The notes: a model not told the origin generated them from the sequence alone. Counted from the stretch's first letter, positions 35,552 through 47,700 are shown. The stretch: 64,000 nucleotides of DNA from Pinus tabuliformis (GCA_031772625.1 CM062805.1:518486102-518550101); one strand, 5' to 3'. Numbers and translations are program-made.

Positions 35552-35723
35552 AGAAGTTAATTTGTTGAGATATATACCATGAAACCTATGAAGGTAGCAG
35601 GGGAAAGGTGGGAACGAGACACAAAAGAAGTTAAAGGTAGCAGGGGAAAGGCTGAAACGAGACACAAACGAAGTTAATTTGTTGAGATATACCATGAAGC
35701 CTATGAAGGTAGCAGGGGAAAGG
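35552..35723 (+). repeat. Tandem partial duplications of the cullin 3' end
   Basis: The last cullin codons and the 3' flank (AACGAGACACAAAAGAAGTT ... GGTAGCAGGGGAAAGG) recur twice more: a shortened copy at about 35612-35650 and a fuller copy at 35654-35723. The final codon string and the termination-region ATG AARCC are duplicated too. A local event before or after gene death. Confidence 0.8.
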
Positions 35724-37234
35724 ATGGTAGATTAAAATGTGAGATTGATACAACAGAGTTATAAAATAACAAATAATTCATGTTTTTAAGTTGATAACGT
35801 ATTTTCAGTTTTATTTTACGTATTTATATTTCAAGCTAGTCAATAGTTATGTCACCTTTTATACCTTTAATATGATTTTCCAATAGTAATATAACTATAA
35901 AAAGAAATAATAATGCAAAATCATGGTTTGAAATTATGAGTGTTATTTCACCCCAGTTTTCTTAATGATGCCTATTTTATTGAATATGATTTTCCAATAG
36001 CAATATAATTACAAAAAGAAATAATAATACAAGATCATGGTATGAAATTATATGAGTGTTATTTCACCCTAGTTTTCTTAATCATGCATATTTTATTGAA
36101 CTTAATGTTACAAAAATAAGTTGAGTTCAGGTGTGTTGAATCTTATGATACAATAAGCTTATGAAAATAACTATATGGAACAATATTAAACATCAAATTT
36201 TGCTTTTAACTATATCTTAATATCCTATTCATTACAATATAGTTATTCATAATAAGCATTAAGTATGTTTCATTAGAAACTGTGTGGTGTTTCATGAAAT
36301 ATTTTGTTTCTTGAACTATATTTTAATATCTTATTCATTAGAATAGGGTTCTTCATAATGAGTATTAAGTACATTTTCATTAGGAACGGTGTGGTAATTG
36401 GTACCATCATCTTTAGTGTAGTAATGGGTTAAAGGGTTAATCATTTAATTAATTAGAGAAGCTCACACCTCAAAGGTGATAGGAATTTTTGGCGCATGTA
36501 AGACAATTCCCATTTTATTTTATAGAGGTATGTGTATTGGGACAAAATGTAAGAATATGTATCTGGGTTCATAAGAGGATGTAAGACCTTTTATACAAAC
36601 AATCCTAATAATAGGAACCATGGTCTATACCATCCCTTATTTACATATACTCATCCTTAAGAAAAGATCTCCATGGATTTTATAGGATTTTTACCAAATG
36701 CAAGTTTCATGGAATTTGATAGGTTCAATAAGATGTGCAATTCCTATGCCTTATATAAAGCGACACAAAATGGTAAATAGTAAAGTTATTCTATCAACAA
36801 GTTTGGATGCACTTTAGGATACTACACTTTAGGAGCTTCATTTCATAGAGGGATGCTACACTTTTTAGTGCATTATGGACTATGTATTGGGAGAAGATGG
36901 ACATGAAGTTAAATAGGTATACAACATTCCATCCATAGATGGATGGGATAACATAAGCCATCCTTTGAGGGGTTGAAAATAGAAGCACCTACAGACTTTC
37001 AATGAGAACTTATTGTGTATGCGTGTATGAGGATACTACACTTTAGGAGCTCCATTTCATAGAGGGATGCTACACTTTTTAGTGCATTATGGGCTATGTA
37101 TTGGGAGAAGATGGATATGAAGTTAAATAGGTATACAACATTCCATCCATAGATGGATGGGATAACATAAGCCATCGTTTGAGGGGTTGCAAATAGAAGC
37201 ACCTAAAGACTTTCGATGAGAACTTATTGTGTAT
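35724..37234. repeat. Intergenic sequence with three tandem duplications
   Basis: No gene. Period-114 duplication beginning at 35869 and 35983 (AATATGATTTTCCAATAG). A diverged pair at ~36210-36285 and ~36310-36390 (AATATCYTATTCATTA). A period-214 duplication at 36816 and 37030 (AGGATACTACACTTTAGG), of which the second copy leads into the large repeat A1. Confidence 0.7.
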
Positions 37235-37559
37235 GGGACATAATATGGTTACATTTGACATTCAATTTGCATAACAAATCCATGAAAATAGAGTTTTTTT
37301 TGCGTGTTTGAACATGGGGGGAGGGTGAAAGTGTCAAATTATATTAAATTTAATAGATTTATAGAAATAAGTGAGATGCCTTGTTAGGAATAGGATTCCC
37401 CAAGGACAGTTTTGGGACTAAAAGCCCATGTTTTGGGTCAACTTTTGTAATAAAGTTGTAAAGTCTCTACATTTTTTGGTCGCGGAGTGCGAAGGTGTCA
37501 TGATTCATAAAGGGTTTTCCGCCCTTATTTTGATGATGGGGGGTTTATTTGTAAGTTTA

Positions 37560-38030
37560 TAGAGAAGATCAAGCAGATCCATCTATAGGTACAAGAGACG
37601 CTACAAAATTTGCAAGAGAAACATAAATCTAGGCATGACAAACATAGAACAAAGAAATTGTTCGAGATGTGAGATAAAGTATGGCTACAGTTGAACAAGG
37701 AGAAGCTATAGGGGCTTGACAAGAAAATCAAGGCTCTAAGGTATGGTACCTATGAGATACTAGAAAATTTGGCGATAATTCCTATCATATCATTTTAACA
37801 ACATATATGTTCATTTACTATGTTGTCAATGTAGATAATTTTAAACTCTACGAGCCTTCCATGCTAGATCTAGAAGAGGAATATGTCCTACCTTCTATGG
37901 AGGATTTGGCACCAGATACTTACACAGAGTTTATAAAACATGCATTTTTGCAGAAAAGGTCAAGAACTGCAAGACAAGGGCATCATGACATTAGGTACTA
38001 TTTTGTAGTGCTTTAGGTACTAGTCCTTTA
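37560..38030 (+). pseudogene. Gypsy integrase C-terminal remnant (A1)
   Basis: In shifting frames: DKVWLQLNKEKL, KKIKALRYGTYEILE, then VVNVDNFKLYEPSMLDLEEE and PSMEDLAPDTYTEF. This is the C-terminal module of a gypsy integrase of a different family from the chromovirus in this window. Multiple stops. Confidence 0.8.
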
Positions 38031-38087
38031 TGAAGCCCATAGGGTAAAAATATGACTTAATGAAGGCTTTGAAGTCATCCCACTATT

Positions 38088-39000
38088 GTGTGTTTCATCT
38101 TGAACATCATTGAGAGAAGATGTGACCAATGGAATCAATCCATGAGCATGGCTACTACACATCTTTTTGATTCGGTAATGGATAAAGAGCAGACCGAGCC
38201 TACAGAGGAAAAGGAAGAAGCTACTGTGGCCAATGAAACTCTAAGTGTCGAGCATGCAGTGAACATGTTTAGATGTATACTCACATCCCAAAAGAATATT
38301 TTCGATAAGCATCCTTCGAGTTATGGTCTAGCCCAGAAGCAGACCAACCGATACAACTTCAGAAGCTAAGGGTTGGTCACTACAATTGAGTTTCTAAAGC
38401 AAAACTTTACTGAAAATATTTTGAGGAAAATAAACCCACCACCTAATTCAGCGTTGAACACTTAGAGCAATTCTGGGAAAGAAGTATCAACGAAAAGTGT
38501 TTCCATCAGATGTAAGGACAAAACCATCACTCTGGAAACCACAAACCAGTACACATCCCTAGACACCTCACCCATTATTCCCACTGTGGACTACAACATA
38601 GTTGATTACGTGAAGGAGGTTTTCAAACATTTCAATATTTGAATTAACAAAGATCACAAGCCAGTGGGACATCCTCTTACGGGTACTTTGGCAAACCTCT
38701 ACAGGTAATGCTACCTCTTTAGATAAGGAATCTGGTAAGTCTCATGGTTCTCTCAAATCCATTTGTAATGCTCTAACGATTGATACAAGTACACTCTACC
38801 CAACTTTCCTATTAATTTTTGAAGTCTTCAATTTCAATTTACAAAATTTCTTAGTTGATTCTAGTGCACCAGTGAAAGTAATGCCATTATCTGCTGCCAA
38901 TAAAATCAATTCTAAATGGGATAAAATAGATGAAAAAATTATTCACCTAGACAAGACTCATGCCCATGCAATTGGTTAATAGAAATAGAAATAAATGGGA
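38088..39000 (+). pseudogene. Gypsy gag-protease linker and inactive aspartic protease (A1)
   Basis: 38088-38369 is an acidic gag-pol linker-like segment. 38740-38980 reads LTIDTSTLYPTFLLIF and NFLVDSSAPVKVMPLS, the protease with the active-site D-S-G changed to D-S-S. It lies downstream of an integrase end, so the order is reversed relative to one element. The piece is a junction of two copies or rearranged. Confidence 0.65.
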
Positions 39001-42000
39001 TTCAAGGATGTTCTTTTGACATAGAGAATTTGGCTTATTGCCCAAGATGTTACCCATAGGCGACACTTTCTCACTATTATATTTCAAGAATTTGGAATTC
39101 ATCTTAGGCTAGTTGATTTCTACTCGGGTTACCTCCTTCATCACACCACTCATTTAGTGCTCAAAGGAAACAATAAGAAATAGTTAGAGTTGTCATTTTG
39201 AGATGTTGGGTATCATTATCATGGGTTACCATTAATTGGGCATTATTTTCCTTTCTTCATTTTTTTCTTATATCTACGACTTAGGGAATGAGGCTTTCAT
39301 TAGTTTTGAACAACTCATAGATATAACATTTACATGAATTTGCACTTCAACCTTAGAGTTTAAACTTAGATACATCGCACTAAAGTATCTTTAATGATTT
39401 TGGCTTTCAATTTTTTCTTTTCTTTCATCACAAATGAAAAAATGGGAAATAATTTGCCACAAATCTATGAATTCTTAATCATAAAGGTGTCACTTGAGGA
39501 AAGTGAATGAATATCCTATAGAATGACTTAAGATAAAAATTTGAATAATGGAAATAAGGGTACAATAATATTGATGTGTAGCACCTATTAAAATCACCAA
39601 GTATATTCCCAAACCATCAAGATTGCACACTTCTTTGAGTAAAATTATGAAACACCATGGAACAATGCAACTTAGAACTTATAGCCAAAGAATCAAGAGT
39701 TAGAATAGATTGCTTAAGTGATTGCAATAAAAATAATACACATTGAATATATCATATACACATGGATCATACATATCAATATAAATGTGGTAATTAAAGA
39801 AACCTCCTCCTACACCTAGGGTCCTAGATAGCTAAGGAAAGGTGTCATCAAACTACTGATAAATACATGAGTTACATATAGATGTATATACCTCAGCTAG
39901 GAAATGATCAATGTGAAAATAATCCCAGAGGCTAAGATGAGAATGAAAATTTATAAATTTCCTCTAAAGTCCCATATAGAAAGTGGGGTAATAGGTCGTA
40001 TGAAATTCAACCTACAATTTTCAATGAGAAATCCTCAAAAATCTCTTCAAAGAGATGTGTACCATTGATGCCTAAGATGAATTATGAGACCTCACCAATT
40101 TCATAGTTGAAGAAGTTTAAATCTTGGTTTGTCAATTTTGGCCCTAGTTAGGCAAGGCAACATGGAAGGAGGTGACCCCCTTAAGAGAGTTCAAATGGGG
40201 AAAGGCACATAAGGCCTCATATAAAGATCTAAATCCAAGGAACCCCCTCATAAAAAGAGCTAGAGATGCATTGAAAGAATGTAGAGAATGAACCATCCAA
40301 ATATTTATAGAGACAATATAGTGTCCCTTGAATTTCATAATAAATGGGCTTTCTACATATGAAGTGTCCCTCTAAGTCTATCTCATGTATATGGAAAAGA
40401 TAGCAAATGTTATTAAGAAGAGGAATCTCGTGATGATTAGTTTCAACTTGATGCTAATGTAAACCCACTTCAAACACAAGGGGAATCTAATAGCAACATC
40501 CAATGCTTTGGTGCTTATGTGGGTTAAACAATAACACCCCCTCTCATTTGCATGAAGTGTACCTAGTACAAATCCATCATAGAGTCAAGGCCATGAAAAG
40601 ATGAAGTCCAAGTAAACTAAATTTATTTTCTATAAATAACATCTCTAACAACGTGACAGAATCATATGATAATGACATTTAGATTGGAGGTGTATACACT
40701 TGAATTGTGTTACAACTTTAATCTATCCCCCACAAAGATGTGTCATGCTCCCTTGTGATTATGGATCAACCTTACTAAAGAAAAAACTTGCAATGTAAAA
40801 GGAAATTAAACATGATTTAACTTTAATAGTGTTTCACATTCAACCCCTGTCTCACACTCATGGCTAATGTGAGGTTATTTAAATCGTTTATGTGGATACT
40901 ATCATTTTATTTGATCTTATGTACGTTGTTCTACATTAACAAAATTGAGTTTTTTAAGCAAGCAAAATATTTGTATTAATGGTTCACTACTTATGCATTA
41001 GGGATAGAGAGGCCTTTTCTTTATGAGTGATCTATTGATTATCGAATCCTATATGGGAGAGCACCACAAGCTCCATCTCAACATGAAGTGTAGATATTGC
41101 AAGCAATTTAGATCAAAGATTTGCAAATTATCCAGATAGGGGACATTACAAGAGTCATCTTAAATGAGGATAACCAAAAGTTGTTGGTTTCAATCTTCAA
41201 GGAAGAACCATGAGAAGCATCAAAGAGCATGTAACAATATAAGGGTTGAAGCTCGAATGGTTTCATGGGACACTTCTATAGATAGCATAAAGCAATGGTG
41301 AGTTGATATCTTCTTCATTTCCATCCCCTCAACACATCCTTTCTTTCACGAAACCCAAAATAAATGAATCTCGTTGGTTTTGATATGTGTCATTCAACAT
41401 CATTGTGCAATATTTCATATAAGGTCTAAAAAAAAAATCATTAGAAACCACTTAAAATTCCACTCAAGAAAAATTATCCCATAAGAGAGAATGGGATTTT
41501 CTAAAGGGAAGTATAATCCTATAAAACATTGTAATGGTCCAAGAATACATTCAAAGTAGCCAAATAGATGGAAATAGTGGAATGGCCATAAAGTTAAAAA
41601 CAAAATTTATTTTTATAAGTTTGGACACTCTTTCTTATTTCTTTTGCTCTACCCATGAAACTCTTCTCTCAATTATGTAATAAATAAATCTAAATACCTC
41701 CCTCAATAAAAGAGCTAGATATGTATTGAAATAATGTAGACAACGACCCATCCAAATCTTGATAAAGACAATAGAACATCCCTTGAATATCATAATAAAT
41801 GAGGCATTTGCAGATGACGTGATAAACAGATCCTTTCTTGCACTATTACCAAAATAAATGGATATCGTTGGTTTTGATACATGCCATTTAGTGTCATTGT
41901 GAAATATTTCGTATAAGGTTTGGACAAAAATTATTAGCAACCATTTGAAAGTTTACTCAAGAAAAATTACACCATAACAGAAAAGGGGGTTTCGTAAAGG

Positions 42001-42060
42001 GAAGTATAATACTGTAAAACATTATAATGGTCCAATAATATATTCACAGTATCCTAAGAT
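39001..42060. repeat. Non-coding gypsy-associated repeat with internal duplications
   Basis: Sequence at 40190-40330 (AAAAAGAGCTAGAGATGCAT) recurs diverged at 41700-41820, and 41455-41560 (CTCAAGAAAAATTA) recurs at 41952-42055, giving an internal duplicated block with an offset of about 490 bp for the latter. The first part is shared with repeat A copy 2. No gene. Confidence 0.6.
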
Positions 42061-42422
42061 GAGTTATAGTCAGTTCTTATGTGAACATGGCATAGTCTAG
42101 TTGTAGCAGTTGTAACTTGGTCAAGCTGTTGTAGTCAACGCAAGACTTGGTTGGGTTCCCAAGTCCTAAAAGAAAGTAAGGGTAGCTATGAGGGCATGAT
42201 AGCTAAGGAGTGCCAAGGAATGAAAAGGCTTTCTAACACATGCTAGACAATGTCAATGCATGTTGAGGAGCGTTAGGGAGTGCCAAAACATCCCAAGGGA
42301 GAACTAGGTCAAAATGCATGGAAATGAATGAATAAGAGTGTGTGCCAAGGAGTGTGAACGAAATCTAGGCCTCTCAAGGATAAAGTATGTTAGGATAAGG
42401 TTAGAATAAGGCTTTTAGGTGT
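42061..42422. repeat. Single copy of the ~200-bp satellite-like unit
   Basis: Shares TTGGGTTCCCAAGTC, GAGGGCATGATAGCTA and AAATGCATGGAAATGAATGA with the tandem array at 57930-59170. One diverged unit, non-coding. Confidence 0.65.
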
Positions 42423-42573
42423 TGATTTGGGTAGCATCGGATGTGCTGTAGCGACAAAATTTGGTGGAAAGGTTGGGGAACATGAGATCTCCAATAACTA
42501 GAAAGGGTTTGGGCAGATTCTAAACAAATTAGGAGATATTAAACTAATTAATATTTTTAATGGAGTCCCTTAA

Positions 42574-43006
42574 TATTTTTCTTGGTGTCCATCTGCCTTA
42601 TGTTCAGGGGACCACTGATAACATTGGTAGGATTCTCAAGATGCATAATGTCCCTATGACCTTTAGGCCCCTGAACACCATTCGCATGTCCCTCCGATCC
42701 ACGAAGGATCCCATCGACCCTAAAGACATGAAGGGGGTGTACTTGATCCCCTGTTCCTGTGGGGCCCCCTACATTGGGGAAACTGGTCACTCCATTAATC
42801 AAAGGATTAGTGAGCATGCAGCAGACCTTAGGCATAGGCGAACTAACTCTTCCGCTTTAGCTGAGCATGCTGAGAAAACCAATCATCATGTTTGTATTGA
42901 GGAAGCTAGTGTTATTGCTAAGGTTTCACACTTCCATCATCGGAAATTTAGGGAGGCGCTTGAGATTGAAAAGAGGCCGAATAATCTCAACAGAGATGAT
43001 GGCTAG
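42574..43006 (+). pseudogene. PLE C-terminal region with GIY-YIG endonuclease
   Basis: Reads LPYVQGTTDNIGRILK, FRPLNTIRMSLRSTKD, then GVYLIPCSCGAPYIGETGHS (the GIY and YIG parts, with paired cysteines typical of PLE endonucleases), RISEHAADLRH, SALAEHAEKTNHH and EALEIEKRPNNLNRDDG, and TAG at 43004. The endonuclease nicks target DNA to prime reverse transcription. About 140 codons remain open with no stop, and the motif residues (Y, Y, R, H, E, N) are kept, so the copy is not old, but the RT domain is absent. Any start codon upstream lies in LTR sequence, so no working protein is expected. Confidence 0.9.
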
Positions 43007-43039
43007 AAGATCAGTCAGTGTTGGGTCCCAGCACTCTCG

Positions 43040-44040
43040 TCCTAGTCGTCCCTTTATTTTATTTTTTATTTTTATTTATTTATTTATTTATTTTTATTTA
43101 TTTATTTTATTATTATTTTTTTAATGTTTTATTTTTATTTTTATTTTTTTTATTTATTCATTTATTAATTTTTATTTTTATTTTTTTTTCATAAGAATAT
43201 TCATGTTTTTAATTTCTCTAATTTAACTTACCATATTACCATTTAAATTATTCAGTTTAAAAAAAAAAAAAATATTTTTAACTTATTATTTATATATTAT
43301 TGTTAACTACCATTTCAATTATTTATTAATATTTTTATTATCATTAAATGATTTTTATGAATTATTGTGTTACTATTTTTTCTATTATTTTTTAATATTT
43401 TTAGCTAACTATTATTATTAAATTATTTCTATTAATTTATTTGTTGGTCCCCCTAGGGTATTTTCCTTAAATATAATTTTTATTTATTTATTTATTTATT
43501 TTTAAACAAACTATTATTTTATTTAATTTAGTTTATTAGATTGGTCCCCCCTAGGAAATTTCTCTTCCTTAAATATAATTTTTTTAATTATTTATTTTAA
43601 CTAACTAGTATCATGAATTAATTTTTTAGTTAATATTTTAATTATTTATTAATATTTTTTATTATCATTAAATGATTTTAATTACTAATTTTTCTATTTT
43701 TAGCTAACTATTATTAAATTATTTCTATAGGGTATTTTCCTTAAATATAATTTATTTATTTATTTATTTTTTAAGCTAACTCTTATCATGGATTATTAAT
43801 ATTTTAACAAACTATTATCTTTAAATTATTTTTAATTTAGTTTAAGGGATTGTTCCCCCTAGGAAATTTCTTTTCCTTAAATATAAATTTTTTTAATTAT
43901 TTATTTTAACTAACTAGTATCATGAAATTAAAATTTTTACCTAATATTTTAATTAATTATTAATATTTTTATCATAATATTATATTTTTTGGTTCCCCTA
44001 TGGTTCTCTTTCCCCCTTTAATTATTAAAAAGGGTTTTGA
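43040..44040 (+). repeat. AT-rich 3' region of the PLE with TTTA runs
   Basis: TTTA/TTTTA microsatellite at 43050-43190, then diverged repeats of a ~95-130 bp unit marked by GGTCCCCCTAGG...TTCCTTAAATATAA near 43446, 43541, 43728, 43855 and 43995. Non-coding. Confidence 0.75.
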
Positions 44041-44136
44041 CCTGGGTACCTAGTCAAAAGTAGCTGTTGGTCTCCTTAGCCGGTTGAGGCTCTGCTCTGT
44101 CTATTTAACTTGCTAAGCTGGATTTGTTTCTTCAAC

Positions 44137-44183
44137 TTGTCCTGACGATGAACCACACTGGTTGGTTCGAAACGCGTCGACAA
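44137..44183 (+). ncRNA. Hammerhead ribozyme-like motif of the PLE
   Basis: Core boxes in the right order: CTGACGA (44142-44148), GAAA (44169-44172) and GTC before the expected cleavage point (44176-44178). Stem I: TTGTC (44137-44141) with GACAA (44179-44183). Stem II: GAACCA (44150-44155) with TGGTTC (44163-44168), loop of 7. Stem III is minimal: ACGCGT (44172-44177) is self-complementary and would pair only between two molecules, as described for the small dimeric hammerheads linked to PLEs. One extra T (44149) lies between CTGACGA and stem II, which may weaken activity. Position near the PLE 3' end fits the known placement. Confidence 0.55.
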
Positions 44184-44235
44184 ATGATGTTTCATGTGAT
44201 TTTCGCCGAAGAATCTTTTGTAAACTGGAGTCCCT

Positions 44236-44763
44236 AAGTCTTAGGGAAAATAAAATATTAATGTGTATTAATATGAGTCTATGTTAGAATGGTCCAAAAG
44301 ACATGGATCAAGCCATATCTAATCTTAGCCATTGATTAGGAACTTAATATCGTCTGTTGAGATGTCAACAAGTATAAGAGGAGGCTTGAGGGTCACTTGG
44401 AGAAAACAACAAAGATAATTAGTCATTTTATTCTCTAGAGCAGCATTTTCTAAGAGAGATAGAATCAGTGATCAGAGAGTAGCTGAGGGGCATTGAGTAT
44501 AGAGAGACAAACAGGCAGAGATAGTGTTGGGAGAACAACAGAGTAACAATATATAATGACGCATGAGCAGCTAGTGCTCACCCAGGGCCACGCAGAGGTA
44601 GCTAAGTGATGTGCAGAGCACTAGAGAGCTTAGCGTAGTTGACACAGGGCCTGCTGGGGCTGACGCAGGGCTTCCCAGGGCTGACACAGGCCTATATAGG
44701 ATGAGGCAGGGCCAACGTTGGGCCAAGAGAATTACCATAGAGAAGAGAAGTTGTTTAGAGTGA
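44236..44763 (+). repeat. Left copia LTR, part after the PLE
   Basis: Aligns with 56880-57385 (AATATTAATGTGTATTAATA, GAGGCTTGAGG, GAGGGGCATTGAGTATAGAG). It stops where repeat A copy 2 begins; about 400 bp of LTR are missing before it resumes at 48142. Confidence 0.75.
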
Positions 44764-47700
44764 GGGACATAATATGGTAACATTTGACATTCAATTTGCA
44801 TAACAAATCCATGAAAATAGAGTTTTTTTTTTTGCATGTTTGAACATGGGGGGAGGGTAAAAGTGTCGACTTATATTAAATTTAATAGATTTATAGAAAT
44901 GGGTGAGATGCCTTGTTAGGAACAGGATTCCCCAAGGATAGTTTTGGGACTAAAAGCCCATGTTTTGGGTCAACTTTTGTAATAAAGTTGTAAAGTCTCC
45001 ACATTTTTTGGTCACCGAGCATGAAGATGTCATGATTCATAAATGGTTTCTGACCTTATTTTGATGATGGGGGGTTTATTTGTATGTTTACAGAGAAGAT
45101 CAGGCAGATCCATCTATAGGTACAAGAGACACTATAAAAGTTGCAAGAGAAACATAAATCTAGGCATGATTAACATAGCACAAAGAAATTGTTCAAGATG
45201 TGAGATAAAGTATGGCTACAGTTGAACAAGGAGAAGCTATAGGGGCCTAATAAGAAAATCAAGGCTCTAAGGTATGGTACCTATGAGATACTGGAAAAGT
45301 TGGCGATAATTCCTATCATATCATTTTACCAACATATATGTTCATTTACTATGCTGTCAATGTAGATAATTTTAAACTCTATGAGCCTTCCATGCTAGAT
45401 CTGGAAGAGGAATATGTCCTACCTTCTATGGAGGATTTGGCACCAGATACTTACACAGAGTTTATAAAACATACATTTTTGCAGAAAAGGTCAAGAACCA
45501 TCAAGTCTCATGGTTCTCTCAAATCCGTACGTAATGCTCTAATGATGGATACAAGTACATTCTACCCAACTTTCATGTTAACTTTCAAAATCTTCAATTT
45601 CAATGTACAAAATTGCTTAGTTGATTGTAGTGCACCAGTGAAAGTAATGCCATTATTTGCTGCAATTGGTTAATAGAAATAGAAATAAATGGGATTCAAG
45701 AATGTTCTTTTGACCTAGAGAATTTGGCTTATTGCCCAAGATGTTACCCATAGGACACACTTTCTCACTATTATATTTCAAGAATTTGGAATTCATCTTT
45801 GCCTAGTTGATTTCTACTTGGGATACCTCCTTCATCACACCACTCATTTAGTTCTCAAAGGAAACAATTAGAAATAGTTAGAGTTGTCATTTTGATATGT
45901 TGGGTATCATTATCATGGGTTATCGTTAATTGGGCCTTATTTTCCTTTCTTCACCTTTTTCTTATATCTACGACTTAGGGAATGAGGCTTTCATTAGTTT
46001 TGAACAACTCATAGATATAACATTTACATGAATTTGCACTTCAACCTTAGAGTTTAAACTTAGATACATCGCACTAATGTATATTTAATGATTTTAGCTT
46101 TCAATTTTTTCTCTTCTTTCATCACAAATGACAAAAGGGGAAATAATTTGCCACAAATCTATGAATTCTTAATCATAAAGGTGTCACTTGAGGAAAATGA
46201 ATGAATATCCTATAGAATGACATAGGATAAAATTTGAATAAGGGAAATAAAGGTACAATAATATTGATGTGTAGCACCTATTAAAATCACCAAGCATATT
46301 CCAAAACCATCAAGATTGCACACTTCTTTGAGTAAAATTATGAAACACCATGGGACAATGCAACTTAGAACTTATAGCCAAAGAACCAAGAGTTAGAATA
46401 GATTGCTTAAGTGATCGCAATAAAAATAATACACATTGAATATATCATATACACATGGATCATACATATCAAGATAAATGTGGTAATTAAAGAAACCTCT
46501 TCCTACACCTAGGGTCCTAGATAGCTAAGGAAAGGTGTCATCAAACTACTAATAAATACATGAGTTACATATAGATGTATATACCTCAGCTGGAAAATGA
46601 TCAATGTGAAAATAATCCCAGAGGCTAAGATGAGAATGAAAATTTATAAATTTCCTCTAAAATCCAATATAGAAAGTGGGGTAATAGGTCGTATGAAATT
46701 CAACCTATAATTTTCAATGGGAAATCCTCAAAAATCTCTTCGAAGAGATGTGTACCATTGATGGCCAAGATGACTTATGAGACCTCACCAATTTCATAGT
46801 TGAAGAAGTTTTAATCTTGGTTTGTCAATTTTGGCCCTAATTAGGCAAGGCAACATGGAAGGAGGTTACCCCCTTAAGAGAGTTCAAATGGGGAAAGGCA
46901 CATAAGGCCTTACATAAAGATCTAAATCCAAGGAACCTCCTCATAAAAAGAGCTAGAGATGCATTGAAAGAATGTAGACAATGAACCATCCAAATCTTTA
47001 TAGAGACAATATAATGTCCCTTGAATTTCATAATAAATGGGGCTTCTACATATGAGGTGACCCTCTAAATCTATCTCATGTATATGGAAAAACTAGCAAA
47101 TGTTATTGAGAAGAGGAAGATCATGATGATTAGTTTCAACTTGATGCTAATGTAAACCCACTTCAAACACAACAAGGGGAATCTAAGAGCAACATCCAAT
47201 GCTTTGGTGCTTATGTGGGTTAAACAATAACACCCACTCTCATTTGCATGAAGTGTACCTAATACAAATCCATCTTAGAGTCAAGGCCATGAAAAGAGGA
47301 TGTCCAAGTAAACTATATGTATTTTCTATAAATAACATCTCTAACAACGTGACAGAAGCATATGATAATGACATTTAGATTGGAGGTGTATACACTTGAA
47401 TTGTTTTACAACTTTAATCTATCCCCCACAAAGATGTGTCATGCTCCCTTGTGATGATGGATCAACCTTACTGGAGAAAAAACTTACAATGTAAAAGGAA
47501 ATTTAACATTATTTAACTTTAATAGTGTTTCACATTCAACCCCTGTCTCACACTCATGGCTAATGTGAGGTTATTTAAATCGTTTATGTGGATACTATCA
47601 TTTTATTTGATCTTATGTACAATGTTCTACATTGACAAAATTGAGTTTTTTAAGCACACAAAACATTTGTATCAATGGATCACTTCTTATGCATTAGGGA

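Larger units (their letters stand above)
30416..35582 (+). pseudogene. Cullin-1-like gene, intronless, broken by stop, frameshift and LTR insertion
   Basis: Cullins are scaffolds of SCF-type ubiquitin ligases. The ATG is at 30416 (the in-frame codons upstream start only at a TTG). N-terminal part 30416-30904: a (GlySer)n microsatellite run, then QEGWAIVNKAKKDKY, YSTVYNMCSHH, LLRELVKRWKIFKVM and YLDRYF; TAA at 30902. Family sequence continues past it (REVGIMYFRDLV), shifts frame near 30955, then runs open to 32709: ANIFKQHV, LTRRILLGKSANIDHE, VLTTKFWPTYK, the neddylation site VRIMK (Lys at 32557-32559) and RRIEDLIEREFLERD. The last codons (EVNLLRYIP, stop 35580) lie beyond a 2.85-kb LTR element, matching the usual cullin C-terminus. 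No introns are visible although plant CUL1 genes have many, so this is probably an old retrocopy. Divergence is high but the frame is long, so it may have been functional before these lesions. Confidence 0.9.
37235..41447 (+). repeat. Repeat A, copy 1: degraded gypsy segment
   Basis: Matches 44764-48141 over its length with two gaps in the other copy (about 37975-38733 and ~38905-38965 are absent there). Contains remnants of gypsy integrase C-terminus and protease, then about 2.4 kb of non-coding sequence resembling LTR or untranslated DNA. No terminal repeats or target duplications found. Confidence 0.8.
42571..44225 (+). mobile_element. Penelope-like element, 5'-truncated, GIY-YIG type
   Basis: A 1,655-bp insertion in a copia LTR, flanked by a 10-bp target duplication TGGAGTCCCT (42561-42570 and 44226-44235). 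The related LTR at about 56875 shows the same spot without the insertion. It contains the C-terminal end of a PLE polyprotein with GIY-YIG endonuclease, a long AT-rich 3' region with TTTA runs and repeated CCCCCTAGG blocks, and a hammerhead-like motif 40 bp before the end. The RT part is missing, as expected for 5'-truncated copies. PLEs are neither LTR elements nor LINEs; their RT is the closest known relative of telomerase RT. Confidence 0.88.

Noticed and set aside
42560..42835. Minus-strand frame over the PLE
   Set aside because: Shadow of the GIY-YIG coding strand.
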